Below are positions 8,112 through 16,828 of a stretch of DNA of 64,000 bases, in pieces. Both the position numbers and the translations under genes were made by a program. The number at the start of each line of letters is the position of its first letter. Within the stretch, counting starts at the first letter, position 1. This DNA is from Candidatus Bathyarchaeota archaeon. Lineage in GTDB: Archaea > Thermoproteota > Bathyarchaeia > Bathyarchaeales > Bathycorpusculaceae. The stretch covers positions 192,395-256,394 of the forward strand of contig JAOZIE010000001.1 in assembly GCA_026014485.1 (NCBI GenBank), read 5' to 3'. The notes beneath the pieces are model-generated. The model ran no database searches and was not told the origin of the DNA. It saw only the letters and a list, made by a program, of their open reading frames with translations.

Positions 8112-8921
8112 ATGGATGAAAAGATGAGCCACAGCGACATTTACACGCAGATTGACAGATGCGCCTATACCAACCGATTTGCAAAGACCAGCCCCACCAC
8201 CAAAATCTTTTTTGCACTCTCAGCACTCATAATAAGCGTCTCTTCCACTTCGCTGATTGCCCCCATAATAATATTTGCATCAACCACGCTCCTGTTGCTG
8301 TATTTCGCCAGAGTTCGCGTTCGCTTGTATTTATTCCTCCTTGCATACCCCACCTTCATGGTCACCTTAAGCTGCCTGTTCATAGCCCTCTTCTTTGGTA
8401 CAGGTCAACCCATAGCGGAAATTGCGCTGCCATGGTTCAATTGGACCATATTCAGAAGCGGTGTAGCCATGAGTATCGCAACGTTCTTCCGAGTTGAAGG
8501 TGCAGTATCTTGCCTGTTCTTTTTGGTGCTCACCACTTCCGTTACGGACTTGTTCATAACGCTGCGAAGAGCACATGTACCTAAAGTTCTTGTTGAAATG
8601 TCCCTGTTAATCTACAGGTATATATTCGTCCTCTTAGAAGTCACAGGTAAAATGAACACCGCCCAGAAACTGCGCCTTGGACACTCAGGGGTAATGCGTA
8701 GAATCCGCTCCCTTGGGTTGCTTGCGGGTAATCTCTTCATCCGAACCTTAGAACAGGGCGAACGTACCTTCACCGCTATGAATGCCAGAGGATACGATGG
8801 GGAAATCCGAGTACTTGAAGACATGCCCCCGTCCAGCAAAACCGCGCTGGCAGGAATCGCTGTTTTTGATGCAGCACTTGTGGTTGCAGTGTTATTTACG
8901 ATGAACATTGGAGTCGTGTAA
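8112..8921 (+). CDS. cbiQ: Cobalt ECF transporter T component CbiQ
   Basis: 269 residues. The membrane-embedded coupling subunit has about five hydrophobic segments and the two cytoplasmic coupling helices typical of T components, including the A-NARGYDG motif (ERTFTAMNARGYDG, about residues 218-231) that docks onto the ATPase. The start is ATG at 8112; the first ~20 residues are cytoplasmic (DIYTQIDRCAYTNRFAK-TSPTTKI). It lies between cbiN and cbiO in the usual order. Confidence 0.95.
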   Translation: MDEKMSHSDIYTQIDRCAYTNRFAKTSPTTKIFFALSALIISVSSTSLIAPIIIFASTTLLLLYFARVRVRLYLFLLAYPTFMVTLSCLFIALFFGTGQPIAEIALPWFNWTIFRSGVAMSIATFFRVEGAVSCLFFLVLTTSVTDLFITLRRAHVPKVLVEMSLLIYRYIFVLLEVTGKMNTAQKLRLGHSGVMRRIRSLGLLAGNLFIRTLEQGERTFTAMNARGYDGEIRVLEDMPPSSKTALAGIAVFDAALVVAVLFTMNIGVV

Positions 8922-8925
8922 ACGG

Positions 8926-9786
8926 ATGCTCTTCAAGTTAGAGAATCTATCCCACCGCTACTCAGACGGCACCCTCGCACTGGATAATGTTAATTTGGAT
9001 TTCGCGAAGGGAGAAAGAATCGCCCTGCTAGGCACCAACGGTTCAGGAAAAACCACGCTCTTAAACCACCTGAACGGTATCCTACAACCGACTTCGGGCA
9101 GAATACTTTTTGAAGACCAACCACTTAAGTACGACGCCAAATCCCTACTTAACCTAAGAAAAAGAGTAGGCTTCATATTCCAAGACCCCAACGACCAGCT
9201 TTTTGCGCCAACCGTGGAACAGGATGTCGCCTTCGGTCCCCTAAACCTTGGGCAACCTGCAGATCAAGCTAAAAAAGCCGTTGAGGAAGCCCTTAAGGTT
9301 GTGGGCATGGCGGAGTACGCGGAGAAGCCACCCCACTTTTTGAGCTATGGACAGAAAAAACGTGTCGCCCTCGCCGGAGTCCTCGCCATGCAGCCTGAAG
9401 TCATCGTCATGGATGAACCTACTTCAAACTTGGACCCCCGTGGAACTAGCGATATCCTTCATTTGCTCTTGCACCTGAACAAGGAATTTGGGCTTACACT
9501 GCTTTTGGCGACTCATGATGTGGATATGGTGCCGCTGTTTGCTAACAAACTCTGCATCCTCAACAAGGGCAAGTTGGTAACTACAGGTTCACCTGTGGAA
9601 CTTTTCTCCAACACTAATCTCATCAGGGAAGTCAACTTGCGCTCACCTAGGATAACGCATCTTTTTGAGGTGCTGAAAAAAGAGAACAACCTGTCCGTGA
9701 ATCCCCAACTACCGTTGACAATCAGCGAAGCACGAAAAGAGATCCTGAGACTTCTATATTTAGAAAACCCATTCGAGAATTATTAA
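8926..9786 (+). CDS. cbiO: Cobalt ECF transporter ATPase CbiO
   Basis: 286 residues. ABC ATPase with Walker A GTNGSGKTT, Q-loop IFQDPNDQLF, signature LSYGQKKR (a common ECF variant of LSGGQ), Walker B VIVMDEPTSNLDP and switch His in LATHDVD. The ~50-residue C-terminal extension is typical of ECF ATPases. I take the ATG at 8926, four bases after the cbiQ stop. A TTG at 8908 would add six residues inside cbiQ with no support. It ends the operon, and only one ATPase gene is present. Confidence 0.96.
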   Translation: MLFKLENLSHRYSDGTLALDNVNLDFAKGERIALLGTNGSGKTTLLNHLNGILQPTSGRILFEDQPLKYDAKSLLNLRKRVGFIFQDPNDQLFAPTVEQDVAFGPLNLGQPADQAKKAVEEALKVVGMAEYAEKPPHFLSYGQKKRVALAGVLAMQPEVIVMDEPTSNLDPRGTSDILHLLLHLNKEFGLTLLLATHDVDMVPLFANKLCILNKGKLVTTGSPVELFSNTNLIREVNLRSPRITHLFEVLKKENNLSVNPQLPLTISEARKEILRLLYLENPFENY

Positions 9787-10036
9787 AAGGCAGATTAATG
9801 AGAGCACTTGTAAAGCCTCAATTCGTTGAGTAAACGTATTAGGCGTACTGCACGGGTTAAAGCCGGGATACGGGCGGGGTTTGACGTTCATAGTTCTTAT
9901 GCACCAGCAAAACACCCAAAATAGCTTTTCAACAGGGTTATCAGGCCAAGCGTTCCCACGGTCTTCCGCGTCATATCCTCCAAAACTATTTTTGGCTATC
10001 TACTCATGGTGGTGGGTCTGCTGAGAAGGCTATATC

Positions 10037-10867
10037 CTATTTATCTAGATGGTAACCTCTCGGTGTAACCATTCGCCCGTTGACTATTCTAGTGGTTGAG
10101 TTGCCTACGATAACTGTGGAGACCATGTCAATTTCTTCACAAAGCAAATCTTTCAACGTGGAAATGACCGCGCCTTCTTTGTCTCGACCTGCCTGTCGAA
10201 CTATACCCACAGGCGTCTCAGGTTTCCTGTACTTTAAAAGTATCTTATGAGCTTTGGCCAGCGGCTTTTTGCGACCGAGACTCTGTGGGTTATACAAAAC
10301 GATAACGAAATCAGCGTTTCCCGCTGCGTGCAAACGTCTTTCAATTAGTTCCCAAGGAGTCAGCAGGTCGCTGAGGCTGATAACCGCGAAATCAGTAACC
10401 AAAGGCGCACCCAACTTGGAAGCCGCAGCCGTAGCTGCAGTAACGCCAGGAACAATTTCGATGGGAACACCTGCGTTTTTTATGGCGGCTGCTTCTAGAA
10501 CTACGCCTGCCATGCCGTAGACACCTGGGTCCCCACTGCTTACAACGGCAACGGCTTTGCCTTCAACGGCTTTTTCGATTGCGGTTTTGGCTCTATCTAC
10601 TTCGCGCCCCATCGTACCTGAAACCACTTCTGCAGTAGGCTTAACGATACCTCGGACTAATTCTATGTAGGTTCTGTAGCCTACAACGGCGTCTGCTGTT
10701 TCGATTAAGCGACGTGCTTTAGGCGTCATATGTTCCACGTTGCCGGGTCCTATGCCGACGACGCTTATTCGCCCTCTGCAACCGCTACCGTCACGCCGTT
10801 CAACTTCATCTTTTTCAGTATCAAATGTGCGTTTTTTCCTGCTGCTATCAGTGCTGCTTGTTCGCAT
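10037..10867 (-). CDS. cbiH: Cobalt-precorrin-3B C17-methyltransferase (CbiH/CobJ)
   Basis: SAM-dependent methyltransferase that methylates C17 and drives ring contraction in anaerobic B12 synthesis. The core begins RISVVGIGPGNVEHMTPKA and has the family's SSGDPGVYGMAG and EIVPGVTAATAAA motifs. The only ATG/GTG/TTG in frame before the core is the ATG at 10867, but this places ~33 non-conserved residues over the conserved end of cbiG in another frame (103-bp overlap). The core itself begins at 10768, one base past the cbiG stop codon (10767-10765), at an ATA that overlaps that stop as ATAA. The true start is therefore unclear: non-AUG initiation, a coupled restart or a sequence error are possible. 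It is last in the corrin operon. Confidence 0.9.
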   Translation of the reverse strand: MRTSSTDSSRKKRTFDTEKDEVERRDGSGCRGRISVVGIGPGNVEHMTPKARRLIETADAVVGYRTYIELVRGIVKPTAEVVSGTMGREVDRAKTAIEKAVEGKAVAVVSSGDPGVYGMAGVVLEAAAIKNAGVPIEIVPGVTAATAAASKLGAPLVTDFAVISLSDLLTPWELIERRLHAAGNADFVIVLYNPQSLGRKKPLAKAHKILLKYRKPETPVGIVRQAGRDKEGAVISTLKDLLCEEIDMVSTVIVGNSTTRIVNGRMVTPRGYHLDK

Positions 10868-11850
10868 ACTCCTCCAACTCCAATTTTTTTCTCAACTAAC
10901 TTTGAATCAGGAGACAAGTCTTCATGCTTTACCGCTCGAAGCGTCTCCACGCTGAAGAACTCGTATTTCAGCCCCAGTTTTTCGGCTGCAGAAATCATGC
11001 TCTGAGAATCCTGTTTTATGTCAACTGTGGCTAAGCCGTCTATTCGCGCTATAGGCAAACTCACTTTGTTCAAGGCGGCGTCCACAGCTTTCAGAACTTG
11101 GTTTTCGGTCACTTCTTTTCTTGCTCCAAGTCCCAAAACAATTTTTTTTGGCTTGACAACTGTAACAGGTTTCTTAAACCCAGCTGCTGAAAGGGATTCA
11201 GTTGTAACTATCACCACAGCATCGTATCGGCTCACGATTTCCTGCGCGGCCTCAGGGTTGGTTACCCGTTCAATTATGTAACTTTGAACCAAATCTAAAG
11301 GAATCTTCACGTCACCAACCAAAACCAACGCCAAACGCTTCCCATCCACTAAAGCCGAGTTCACGACAACAAGGCTCTTTGGATTCACAATCGTCAAATG
11401 CAGAGTTCGCGCAAGTTCATCTGCGCTCTGAAAACCCAGAACATCCGAGGCTGTGGTGATTACCGCAGTGCCACCTATGCCTTTAGCAATGATTTTGGCA
11501 AGTTCGTTTGCACCACCATAATGCCCCGAGAGCAAACTGATGACGAAATTGCCGTTGGCGTCGACGGCTAAGACGGCGGGGTCAACCAGCTTGTTCTGTA
11601 GGTGTGGAGCCACAGCTCGAATTATTATCCCCGCAGCCATAACCGCAACTATTGCGTCCACTGTGCTATAGGTTTCTTTGATGAATTCATCAAGCTTTTG
11701 TTCTATCGGAATCACACCTTCGCGCCCATACTTTTTTGGCGCATGAACCGTGCATGTGAGCTCTAGAGTATCAAGTGCAGATTTGATTTTGAGCGCGGTT
11801 TCTACTCCGCGGCGCGTAATGGCAACGACGGCGATTCCGTTGGAGTACAT
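10765..11850 (-). CDS. cbiG: Cobalt-precorrin-5A hydrolase CbiG
   Basis: 361 residues. Opens the ring-A delta-lactone of cobalt-precorrin-5A and releases acetaldehyde. The N-terminal region has the family motifs VAVMAAGIIIRAVAP and LLSGHYGGANELA (about residues 67-130). The C-terminal CbiG domain carries KIVLGLGARKEV and GVGGVCEQAALIAAG. It overlaps cbiF at a single base (11850) and the cbiH reading frame at its 3' end, consistent with one tightly packed operon. Cytoplasmic enzyme of normal length. Confidence 0.95.
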   Translation of the reverse strand: MYSNGIAVVAITRRGVETALKIKSALDTLELTCTVHAPKKYGREGVIPIEQKLDEFIKETYSTVDAIVAVMAAGIIIRAVAPHLQNKLVDPAVLAVDANGNFVISLLSGHYGGANELAKIIAKGIGGTAVITTASDVLGFQSADELARTLHLTIVNPKSLVVVNSALVDGKRLALVLVGDVKIPLDLVQSYIIERVTNPEAAQEIVSRYDAVVIVTTESLSAAGFKKPVTVVKPKKIVLGLGARKEVTENQVLKAVDAALNKVSLPIARIDGLATVDIKQDSQSMISAAEKLGLKYEFFSVETLRAVKHEDLSPDSKLVEKKIGVGGVCEQAALIAAGKNAHLILKKMKLNGVTVAVAEGE

Positions 11851-12614
11851 TATTCTGTGCCTTTGCGAAAGCCTGTGGTGAAAGCGGGGTCATAAAGTTT
11901 TGACAGGTCATAGGCTTTGGGGTCAAAGACTTTTCCTACGAAGATAAGGGCGGTTTGGGTTATGCCTTCAGCGTTTACTTTGCCAACAATATTAGTTAGG
12001 GTGCCTTTGACGATTTTCTGCTCTGGCCACGTAGCCTTGTAAACTACTTGGACAGGCGTATCTTTGGGGTAACCGCCTCTTTGAAGGTCATCAACAACCC
12101 GCGCGATATGGGGCGTCCCAAGAAAGATAACCATGGTTGCCTGATGTTTAGCAAGGTCAACGAAACGTTCAGATTCGGGGACAGGAGTTCTACCTTCGGG
12201 GCGCGTGATGATTATAGTCTGAGAAACATTCGGCAAAGTCAACTCGCGGTTAAGAGCTGCAGCGCCGCCTTGCAGGCAGCTAACGCCGGGAATGCGGAAG
12301 TATGCTATGCCTTCTTTGTCAAGGAAGGTCATTTGTTCTTGTATAGCGCCATAGAAGCTTGGGTCGCCGTCGTGAACACGAGCGACAAGTTTTCCCGCTT
12401 TAACAGCTTGCGCCATGATTTTTTGGACTTCGGGCAAGCTCATTTTGGCGCTGTCGTACAACTCCGCATCTTTCTTGCAGTACTTGAGGTATTGAGGGTT
12501 TAGCAGGCTGCCTGCGTAGATAACCACATCGGCTTTTTCCATCCACTTCTTGCCTTTGATGGTTATTAGTTCAGGGTCGCCGGGTCCCGCTCCTATGAAA
12601 ACAACTTTACTCAA
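11850..12614 (-). CDS. cbiF: Cobalt-precorrin-4 C11-methyltransferase (CbiF/CobM)
   Basis: 254 residues. SAM-dependent uroporphyrin-III-methyltransferase fold: VVFIGAGPGDPELITIKG at the N terminus, DVVIYAGSLL, LVARVHDGDPSFYGAIQEQ and FRIPGVSCLQGGAAALNREL. The VHDGDPS and YAGSLL variants distinguish precorrin-4 C11-methyltransferases from other corrin methylases. The start overlaps the cbiL stop by 4 bases. It methylates C11 in the cytoplasm, just before CbiG acts. Confidence 0.95.
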   Translation of the reverse strand: MSKVVFIGAGPGDPELITIKGKKWMEKADVVIYAGSLLNPQYLKYCKKDAELYDSAKMSLPEVQKIMAQAVKAGKLVARVHDGDPSFYGAIQEQMTFLDKEGIAYFRIPGVSCLQGGAAALNRELTLPNVSQTIIITRPEGRTPVPESERFVDLAKHQATMVIFLGTPHIARVVDDLQRGGYPKDTPVQVVYKATWPEQKIVKGTLTNIVGKVNAEGITQTALIFVGKVFDPKAYDLSKLYDPAFTTGFRKGTE

Positions 12615-13375
12615 TGTGTACTCACCTTTTTACTATTAATCGTCATCGGATTTCTCTTCACGATAGCCACTGAAAAATAATCTTCGGTTATATCCCAACT
12701 TTGCATGTCAGCAAGCTTTCCGACAAGAACCTTTTCTTCAGGCAAAGTACACCGCTTCACCAAAGCAACGGTGGAACCTTCGCTGAAGCCCGCCCTTGCC
12801 AAGTTCGGAATCAACATTTTGACGCGGTTGGCGCACTTCATGAACACAAGGGTATCCGCGTGTTTAGCGGTGTCCTCAATTATCAAGGGCTCAAGGTCTG
12901 AGGGAATTATGGCTACCACCTCATCCTTTAAAGCAAGGGGCAGTTGGGTGCTTGCCGCGGCGGCAGTCACTGAGGTTACACCTGGAATAATTTTGAGGGT
13001 CACTTCGGGGTAGAGCTCTTTCACGTTCTGATGTAGATAAAGAAAGGTACTGTAGAGCATGGGGTCGCCCAACGTGATGAAGGCAAGAACCTTACCAGTT
13101 TTCGCCTTGGCAGCAACAATAGAAGCGTTTTTTGCCCACAGCCTCTTCACGTTCAAGTTCTCTTTGCTCATAGGAAAAACAAGCTCAAGAATCTCCACGG
13201 GTGTCTGTCTGTCATGAAGGATTTGCTTCACCATCCCAAGAGCCATGCTTGCTTTGTCAGCGTGAGATTTTGGGACACAGATAACATCTGCTTCATTTAG
13301 GGCTTTTACCGCTTTAACCGTGATGAGTTCGGGGTCGCCAGGACCAACACCTATGCCGATAAATGTTCCAGTCAA
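12611..13375 (-). CDS. cbiL: Cobalt-factor II C20-methyltransferase (CbiL/CobI)
   Basis: 254 residues, same methylase fold. FIGIGVGPGDPELITVKAVKAL at the start, DVICVPKSHADKAS in the position typical of C20 methylases, then FITLGDPMLYSTFLYL and KIIPGVTSVTAAAA. It makes the first corrin-specific methylation after cobalt insertion. It lies 7 bp downstream of cbiT and overlaps cbiF. Confidence 0.94.
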   Translation of the reverse strand: MTGTFIGIGVGPGDPELITVKAVKALNEADVICVPKSHADKASMALGMVKQILHDRQTPVEILELVFPMSKENLNVKRLWAKNASIVAAKAKTGKVLAFITLGDPMLYSTFLYLHQNVKELYPEVTLKIIPGVTSVTAAAASTQLPLALKDEVVAIIPSDLEPLIIEDTAKHADTLVFMKCANRVKMLIPNLARAGFSEGSTVALVKRCTLPEEKVLVGKLADMQSWDITEDYFSVAIVKRNPMTINSKKVSTH

Positions 13376-13382
13376 CTTTGCA

Positions 13383-13976
13383 CTATTCCTTTGTAGCTGA
13401 GATTACTATAATTGGATTTCTAGCTAACATCATGGTTCCGCTGCTTACGGGTTTTCCCTTAGCCACAAGAACCTGTACAACATCCACATCCTTAAACGCC
13501 GACTTTTTCAGTTCGTCCAATGCAGTGTAGGCGGTTTCCAGCAGAATCGCGTTTACCACTATTCTGCCGTTAGGTTTCAGTTTTCTGTGGGCAGCCTGTA
13601 TGGTTTCTCTTAAAGCGCGGCTACCGCCTACAATGATGGCGTCCAGTTCAGGCAGGTTTTCCAGGGCGGCAGGGGCTTTTCCCTGCGTTACCTGAACGGT
13701 GGCTTGTAACCCGAATTTTTTGATGTTACCAGTGGTTAGCTTGACGGCTTCCTCGTCCCCGTCTACCGCGTATACTTTGCCTTCTGGAGCGACCTGCAAC
13801 CCCGCTTCCACCGTTAAGCCGCCTGTGCCGCAGCCGACATCCGCAACCACAAAGCCTTGGCTTAGCCGAGCTTTGGAGATGGTTAAGACCCGGATTTCCT
13901 CTTTTGTTGGTCCAGGCACGAGGTCACTCTGATTGAACAAGTCGTCGGGTACTCCAGGAGTTTTGTAGGGCCACAT
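13383..13976 (-). CDS. cbiT: Cobalt-precorrin-6B C15-methyltransferase, decarboxylating (CbiT)
   Basis: 197 residues. Class I SAM methyltransferase with motif I VVADVGCGTGGLTVEAG (about 40-57), acidic YAVDGDEEAV and post-motif IIVGGSRAL. The N-terminal GVPDDLFNQSD...TKEEIRVL segment is diagnostic of CbiT. It methylates C15 and decarboxylates the C12 acetate chain, the role paired with CbiE, which is immediately upstream without a gap. Confidence 0.94.
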   Translation of the reverse strand: MWPYKTPGVPDDLFNQSDLVPGPTKEEIRVLTISKARLSQGFVVADVGCGTGGLTVEAGLQVAPEGKVYAVDGDEEAVKLTTGNIKKFGLQATVQVTQGKAPAALENLPELDAIIVGGSRALRETIQAAHRKLKPNGRIVVNAILLETAYTALDELKKSAFKDVDVVQVLVAKGKPVSSGTMMLARNPIIVISATKE

Positions 13977-14663
13977 TCATTTGTCACACTCAAAGTTACG
14001 TTTAGCTTCAGGAGGTTTTATAACCATCACACAAAGAGAAGCACAAACCTGCTTCGAAACCGCCTCCAAAGTTGTTTCCACAACTTTTTCGTTACGTAAG
14101 GTAAGATTTTCGCAGAGGAACACTGAAGCTTCTTTGTTTGCGCTCATGCGCAACAGATAAGAGGCGATTTCGCACGGTGGAAAAGCTTTTGGTTCAGGGA
14201 GCAGCATTACGGTTTTTGCCGCTTTAACAGCCTCGGCGAGGGCACTCTTGTTCTCGTTGTTTACGCCATTATGAAAAGTGAAAAGGATAATGTCATCCCA
14301 GCACATGCAGAGCCTAGCCGCACAAACCTGAACTGAACTTACACCTGGAATAACATCTACTTCAATGCCCTTTTCGATAGACCGCCGTAAAACTGAACCT
14401 AGAAGCCCCGAAAAACCAGGGTCGCCAGTCGACAAAATGGCGACTATTTTGCCGTTTTTGGCGGATTCACCTGCATATTTGAGGGATTCTTCTACGTTTT
14501 TGGCTGTTAACGTTACGGTTTCGCCTCTGATGTCGTGTTGAAGGAGGCTTAGAGTTTTTTGGGCGCCTAAGACAACTTGAGCTGCCTGCACGGCGTTTCT
14601 TGCCGCTGGCGTCACGTATTCAGGTGAACCGGGACCTGTTCCGATTATGCTGAGTTTACCCAT
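13977..14663 (-). CDS. cbiE: Cobalt-precorrin-7 C5-methyltransferase CbiE
   Basis: 228 residues. LSIIGTGPGSPEYVTPAARNAV at the start, then VAILSTGDPGFSGLLGSVL and VDVIPGVSSVQVCAARL, the CbiE form of the corrin methylase motifs. It methylates C5. Its stop abuts the CbiT start, matching the CbiET fusion found in many other organisms. It overlaps cbiD by 19 bases. Confidence 0.94.
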   Translation of the reverse strand: MGKLSIIGTGPGSPEYVTPAARNAVQAAQVVLGAQKTLSLLQHDIRGETVTLTAKNVEESLKYAGESAKNGKIVAILSTGDPGFSGLLGSVLRRSIEKGIEVDVIPGVSSVQVCAARLCMCWDDIILFTFHNGVNNENKSALAEAVKAAKTVMLLPEPKAFPPCEIASYLLRMSANKEASVFLCENLTLRNEKVVETTLEAVSKQVCASLCVMVIKPPEAKRNFECDK

Positions 14664-15742
14664 TGCTCGTAGCCTCTTGCGTTTTCGTCTGTTCCTAGAA
14701 CGTTTCCGTCCATAGAAACAATTATGATGCCAACTTTGATTTGGTTCTTTGCCCGTTCAGTTATGCGTATATGGATTCGTTGGGCTATTTTGTCGTAGGT
14801 GACTTTTGCCAGATTGATTTTGTTGAGGATGCCGGTTGCTTCTTCGGTTGTGTTTGCCTGCAGTATCTGGTTTACCGTCTCGGTGTCTGCGCCTGCTGAG
14901 GCAGCGTAAGCAGCGATTACCTCGTTTCGGGCGTCCCCCATCTTGTAGTGGGTGTTAAAGATGCCTGCAGCCAGCTTCACCAGTTTACCTGAATGCCCCA
15001 GAAACACGATTTCCTTAACGCCTTTCTCAACAGCCTGCTTTAGCATAAACCCCACGAAGTCACCTGTCTGCACAATCTGGTCGTCAGGAACCCGAAATAG
15101 CTGCTTTGTTATTCTTTCGCCTATGCTGCCTGGAACAAAAAACACTCTTTCGTAGCCGTGGGCTATGGCTAAGTCGATTTGGGGCACCAACGAACGCCTG
15201 CACGCCTCCTGCGACAGCGGTTTCACTACACCTGTTGTGCCGAGTATGCTTATGCCGCCGACTATGCCCAGTTTCGCGTTGAGGGTTTTCTCCGCGACTT
15301 TTTCGCCTCCAGGAACAATAATGGTTACTTCAACGCCCCTGCCCGCTGGCAACGCTTCTTTGACGGCGTCTGTTATCATCTTTCGGGGAACAGGATTAAT
15401 AGCTGACTCGCCAATGGGCACTTGCAGCCCTGGCTTGGTGACTTTGCCTACTCCTACGCCGCTTTTTATGGTGATTTCGCCGTCGTCAGTTAACTTCACG
15501 GTGGCGGTTATGTCTACGCCGTTGGTTACGTCGATGTCTTCGCCTGCGTCTTTCACGACCGTTGCTTCTGCGGAGTCACCGAGGTTCTTGCAGTTCTTAA
15601 CTGGTATCTCAAAACGGATGCCAATCGGTGTGGGAATAACCACGTGGTCAACACATTTGTCTGTCAGCGTGATTAATGCGGCTTTGGCTGCGGCTGCCGC
15701 GGAAGCGCCCGTGGATATGCCGTACTTTAAGAAACGCGCCAT
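14645..15742 (-). CDS. cbiD: Cobalt-precorrin-5B C1-methyltransferase CbiD
   Basis: 365 residues. [18 protein letters not shown] near the N terminus, a [20 protein letters not shown] segment, [32 protein letters not shown], and [20 protein letters not shown] are all characteristic of CbiD, the C1-methylase of the anaerobic pathway. Presence of CbiD with CbiG marks the oxygen-independent route. It lies 3 bp downstream of the cbiX-cbiC fusion. Confidence 0.96.
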   Translation of the reverse strand: [365 protein letters not shown]

Positions 15743-15745
15743 CAG

Positions 15746-16813
15746 CTATGTCCCTTTCTGAGTTTCTGCCTCCGCCATCGCCAGCAACGCGTTGAAAACG
15801 GCTACTGCAAGTGGGCTTCCGCCTTTGCGGCCTTTAACAATGATAAAGGGCACAGGCAGCTTTGACACTGTTACCTTGGATTCTGCTGCGCCCACGTAAC
15901 CAACTGGCGTTGCCACAATTAAGGCGGGCTTTGCCTTTCCCTGCTTAACCGCTTTTGCCAGTTCGAAGGCAGCAGTTGGGGCGTTTCCTATGAGAAATAT
16001 TGCACCGTCTAAGCCTTCCTCGACTGCAAGGCGCGTGGCGGCAACTGAACGAGTGACAGACTCATCCTTAGCTATGGTGGTGGCACGTTTATCGTCAATG
16101 TAAGTGAGGATTTTGCCGCCGAATTTCTTTAGCCTTGCCTCGGTTATGCCTGCCTTCACCATCTTCACGTCCGTCACGACTTTTGCACCTGCAGTGATTG
16201 CGGCGACTCCTGCTTCGACGGCGCCGTCACTGATAACTATGCCTTTGGCGAATTCAGGGTCAGCGGTAGTGTGAACTACTCTCTCGATTACGGCAGCATG
16301 ATTCTTAGGCGCGTTATTCAGAATTTCTTTGATTTCGGGTCGGATGAACTTCATGCTTTCTTCATACATCTGCCGTGAAGCTGTAGGGGCGTCTGCTCCG
16401 TAAGGTGTTTGAGCTGTTTCGCGGATTTTTTTGCCAATTGCCCGCAGAGCTTTTTCCTCCAAGATTTCGGCTATGCGTTCATCGGCGCCGATGGGTTCCC
16501 CGTAAATCAGCTGAATACCTTTGTCAGAAATCTGGGATTCCTTTGCCTTTGTGGCGATTAACTCGGGAATTTCTTGCGTTGTGTGTACTCCGGGTGCCAG
16601 GAACGCGGGTATAAGGACAACTTTTTTTACGCCTTTCGCCGCAATGGAGTCAATTGCTTCAGGAATTGTAGGTGTGTTTTTGACCATGAAGCATATTTCC
16701 ACAGCGGTAAAGTTGGACCTTTTTTTCAGGATTGCAGCTAGTTTTTCTAGGTTTTCTTGGTTGTGAGGAAGCTTGCTGCCGTGTCCAATCAAGACTAATC
16801 CTACATTTTCCAT
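15746..16813 (-). CDS. CbiX-CbiC fusion: sirohydrochlorin cobaltochelatase / cobalt-precorrin-8 methylmutase
   Basis: 355 residues with two enzymes. Residues 1-~130 are a short-form CbiX chelatase (LIGHGSKLP with His11, and PAFLAPGVHTTQEIP with the second metal-binding His), which inserts Co2+ into sirohydrochlorin. Residues ~145-350 are CbiC (MYEESMKFI, ERVVHTTADPEFAKGIVISDGAVEAG with the catalytic His, GAIFLIGNAPTAAFEL, ATPVGYVGAAESK, KGRKGGSPLAVA), which moves the C11 methyl group to C12. One chain thus links the first cobalt-specific step and the last ring step. Both halves have their key residues. It lies between hemA and cbiD. Short CbiX can also serve in nickel insertion, but the cobalt context argues against that. 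Confidence 0.94.
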   Translation of the reverse strand: MENVGLVLIGHGSKLPHNQENLEKLAAILKKRSNFTAVEICFMVKNTPTIPEAIDSIAAKGVKKVVLIPAFLAPGVHTTQEIPELIATKAKESQISDKGIQLIYGEPIGADERIAEILEEKALRAIGKKIRETAQTPYGADAPTASRQMYEESMKFIRPEIKEILNNAPKNHAAVIERVVHTTADPEFAKGIVISDGAVEAGVAAITAGAKVVTDVKMVKAGITEARLKKFGGKILTYIDDKRATTIAKDESVTRSVAATRLAVEEGLDGAIFLIGNAPTAAFELAKAVKQGKAKPALIVATPVGYVGAAESKVTVSKLPVPFIIVKGRKGGSPLAVAVFNALLAMAEAETQKGT

Positions 16814-16828
16814 TATTTTTTCCTTCCT

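Noticed and set aside
8908..8925. Upstream TTG start for cbiO
   Set aside because: It would overlap cbiQ by 14 bases and add six unconserved residues; the ATG at 8926 gives the normal N terminus.
9787..10036. Cobalamin riboswitch between cbiO and cbiH
   Set aside because: The region lies at the 3' ends of two convergent operons, not upstream of either, and no B12-box-like sequence was seen.
15165..15761. 198-codon plus-strand frame opposite cbiD
   Set aside because: Antisense shadow of cbiD; no motifs and a biased composition.
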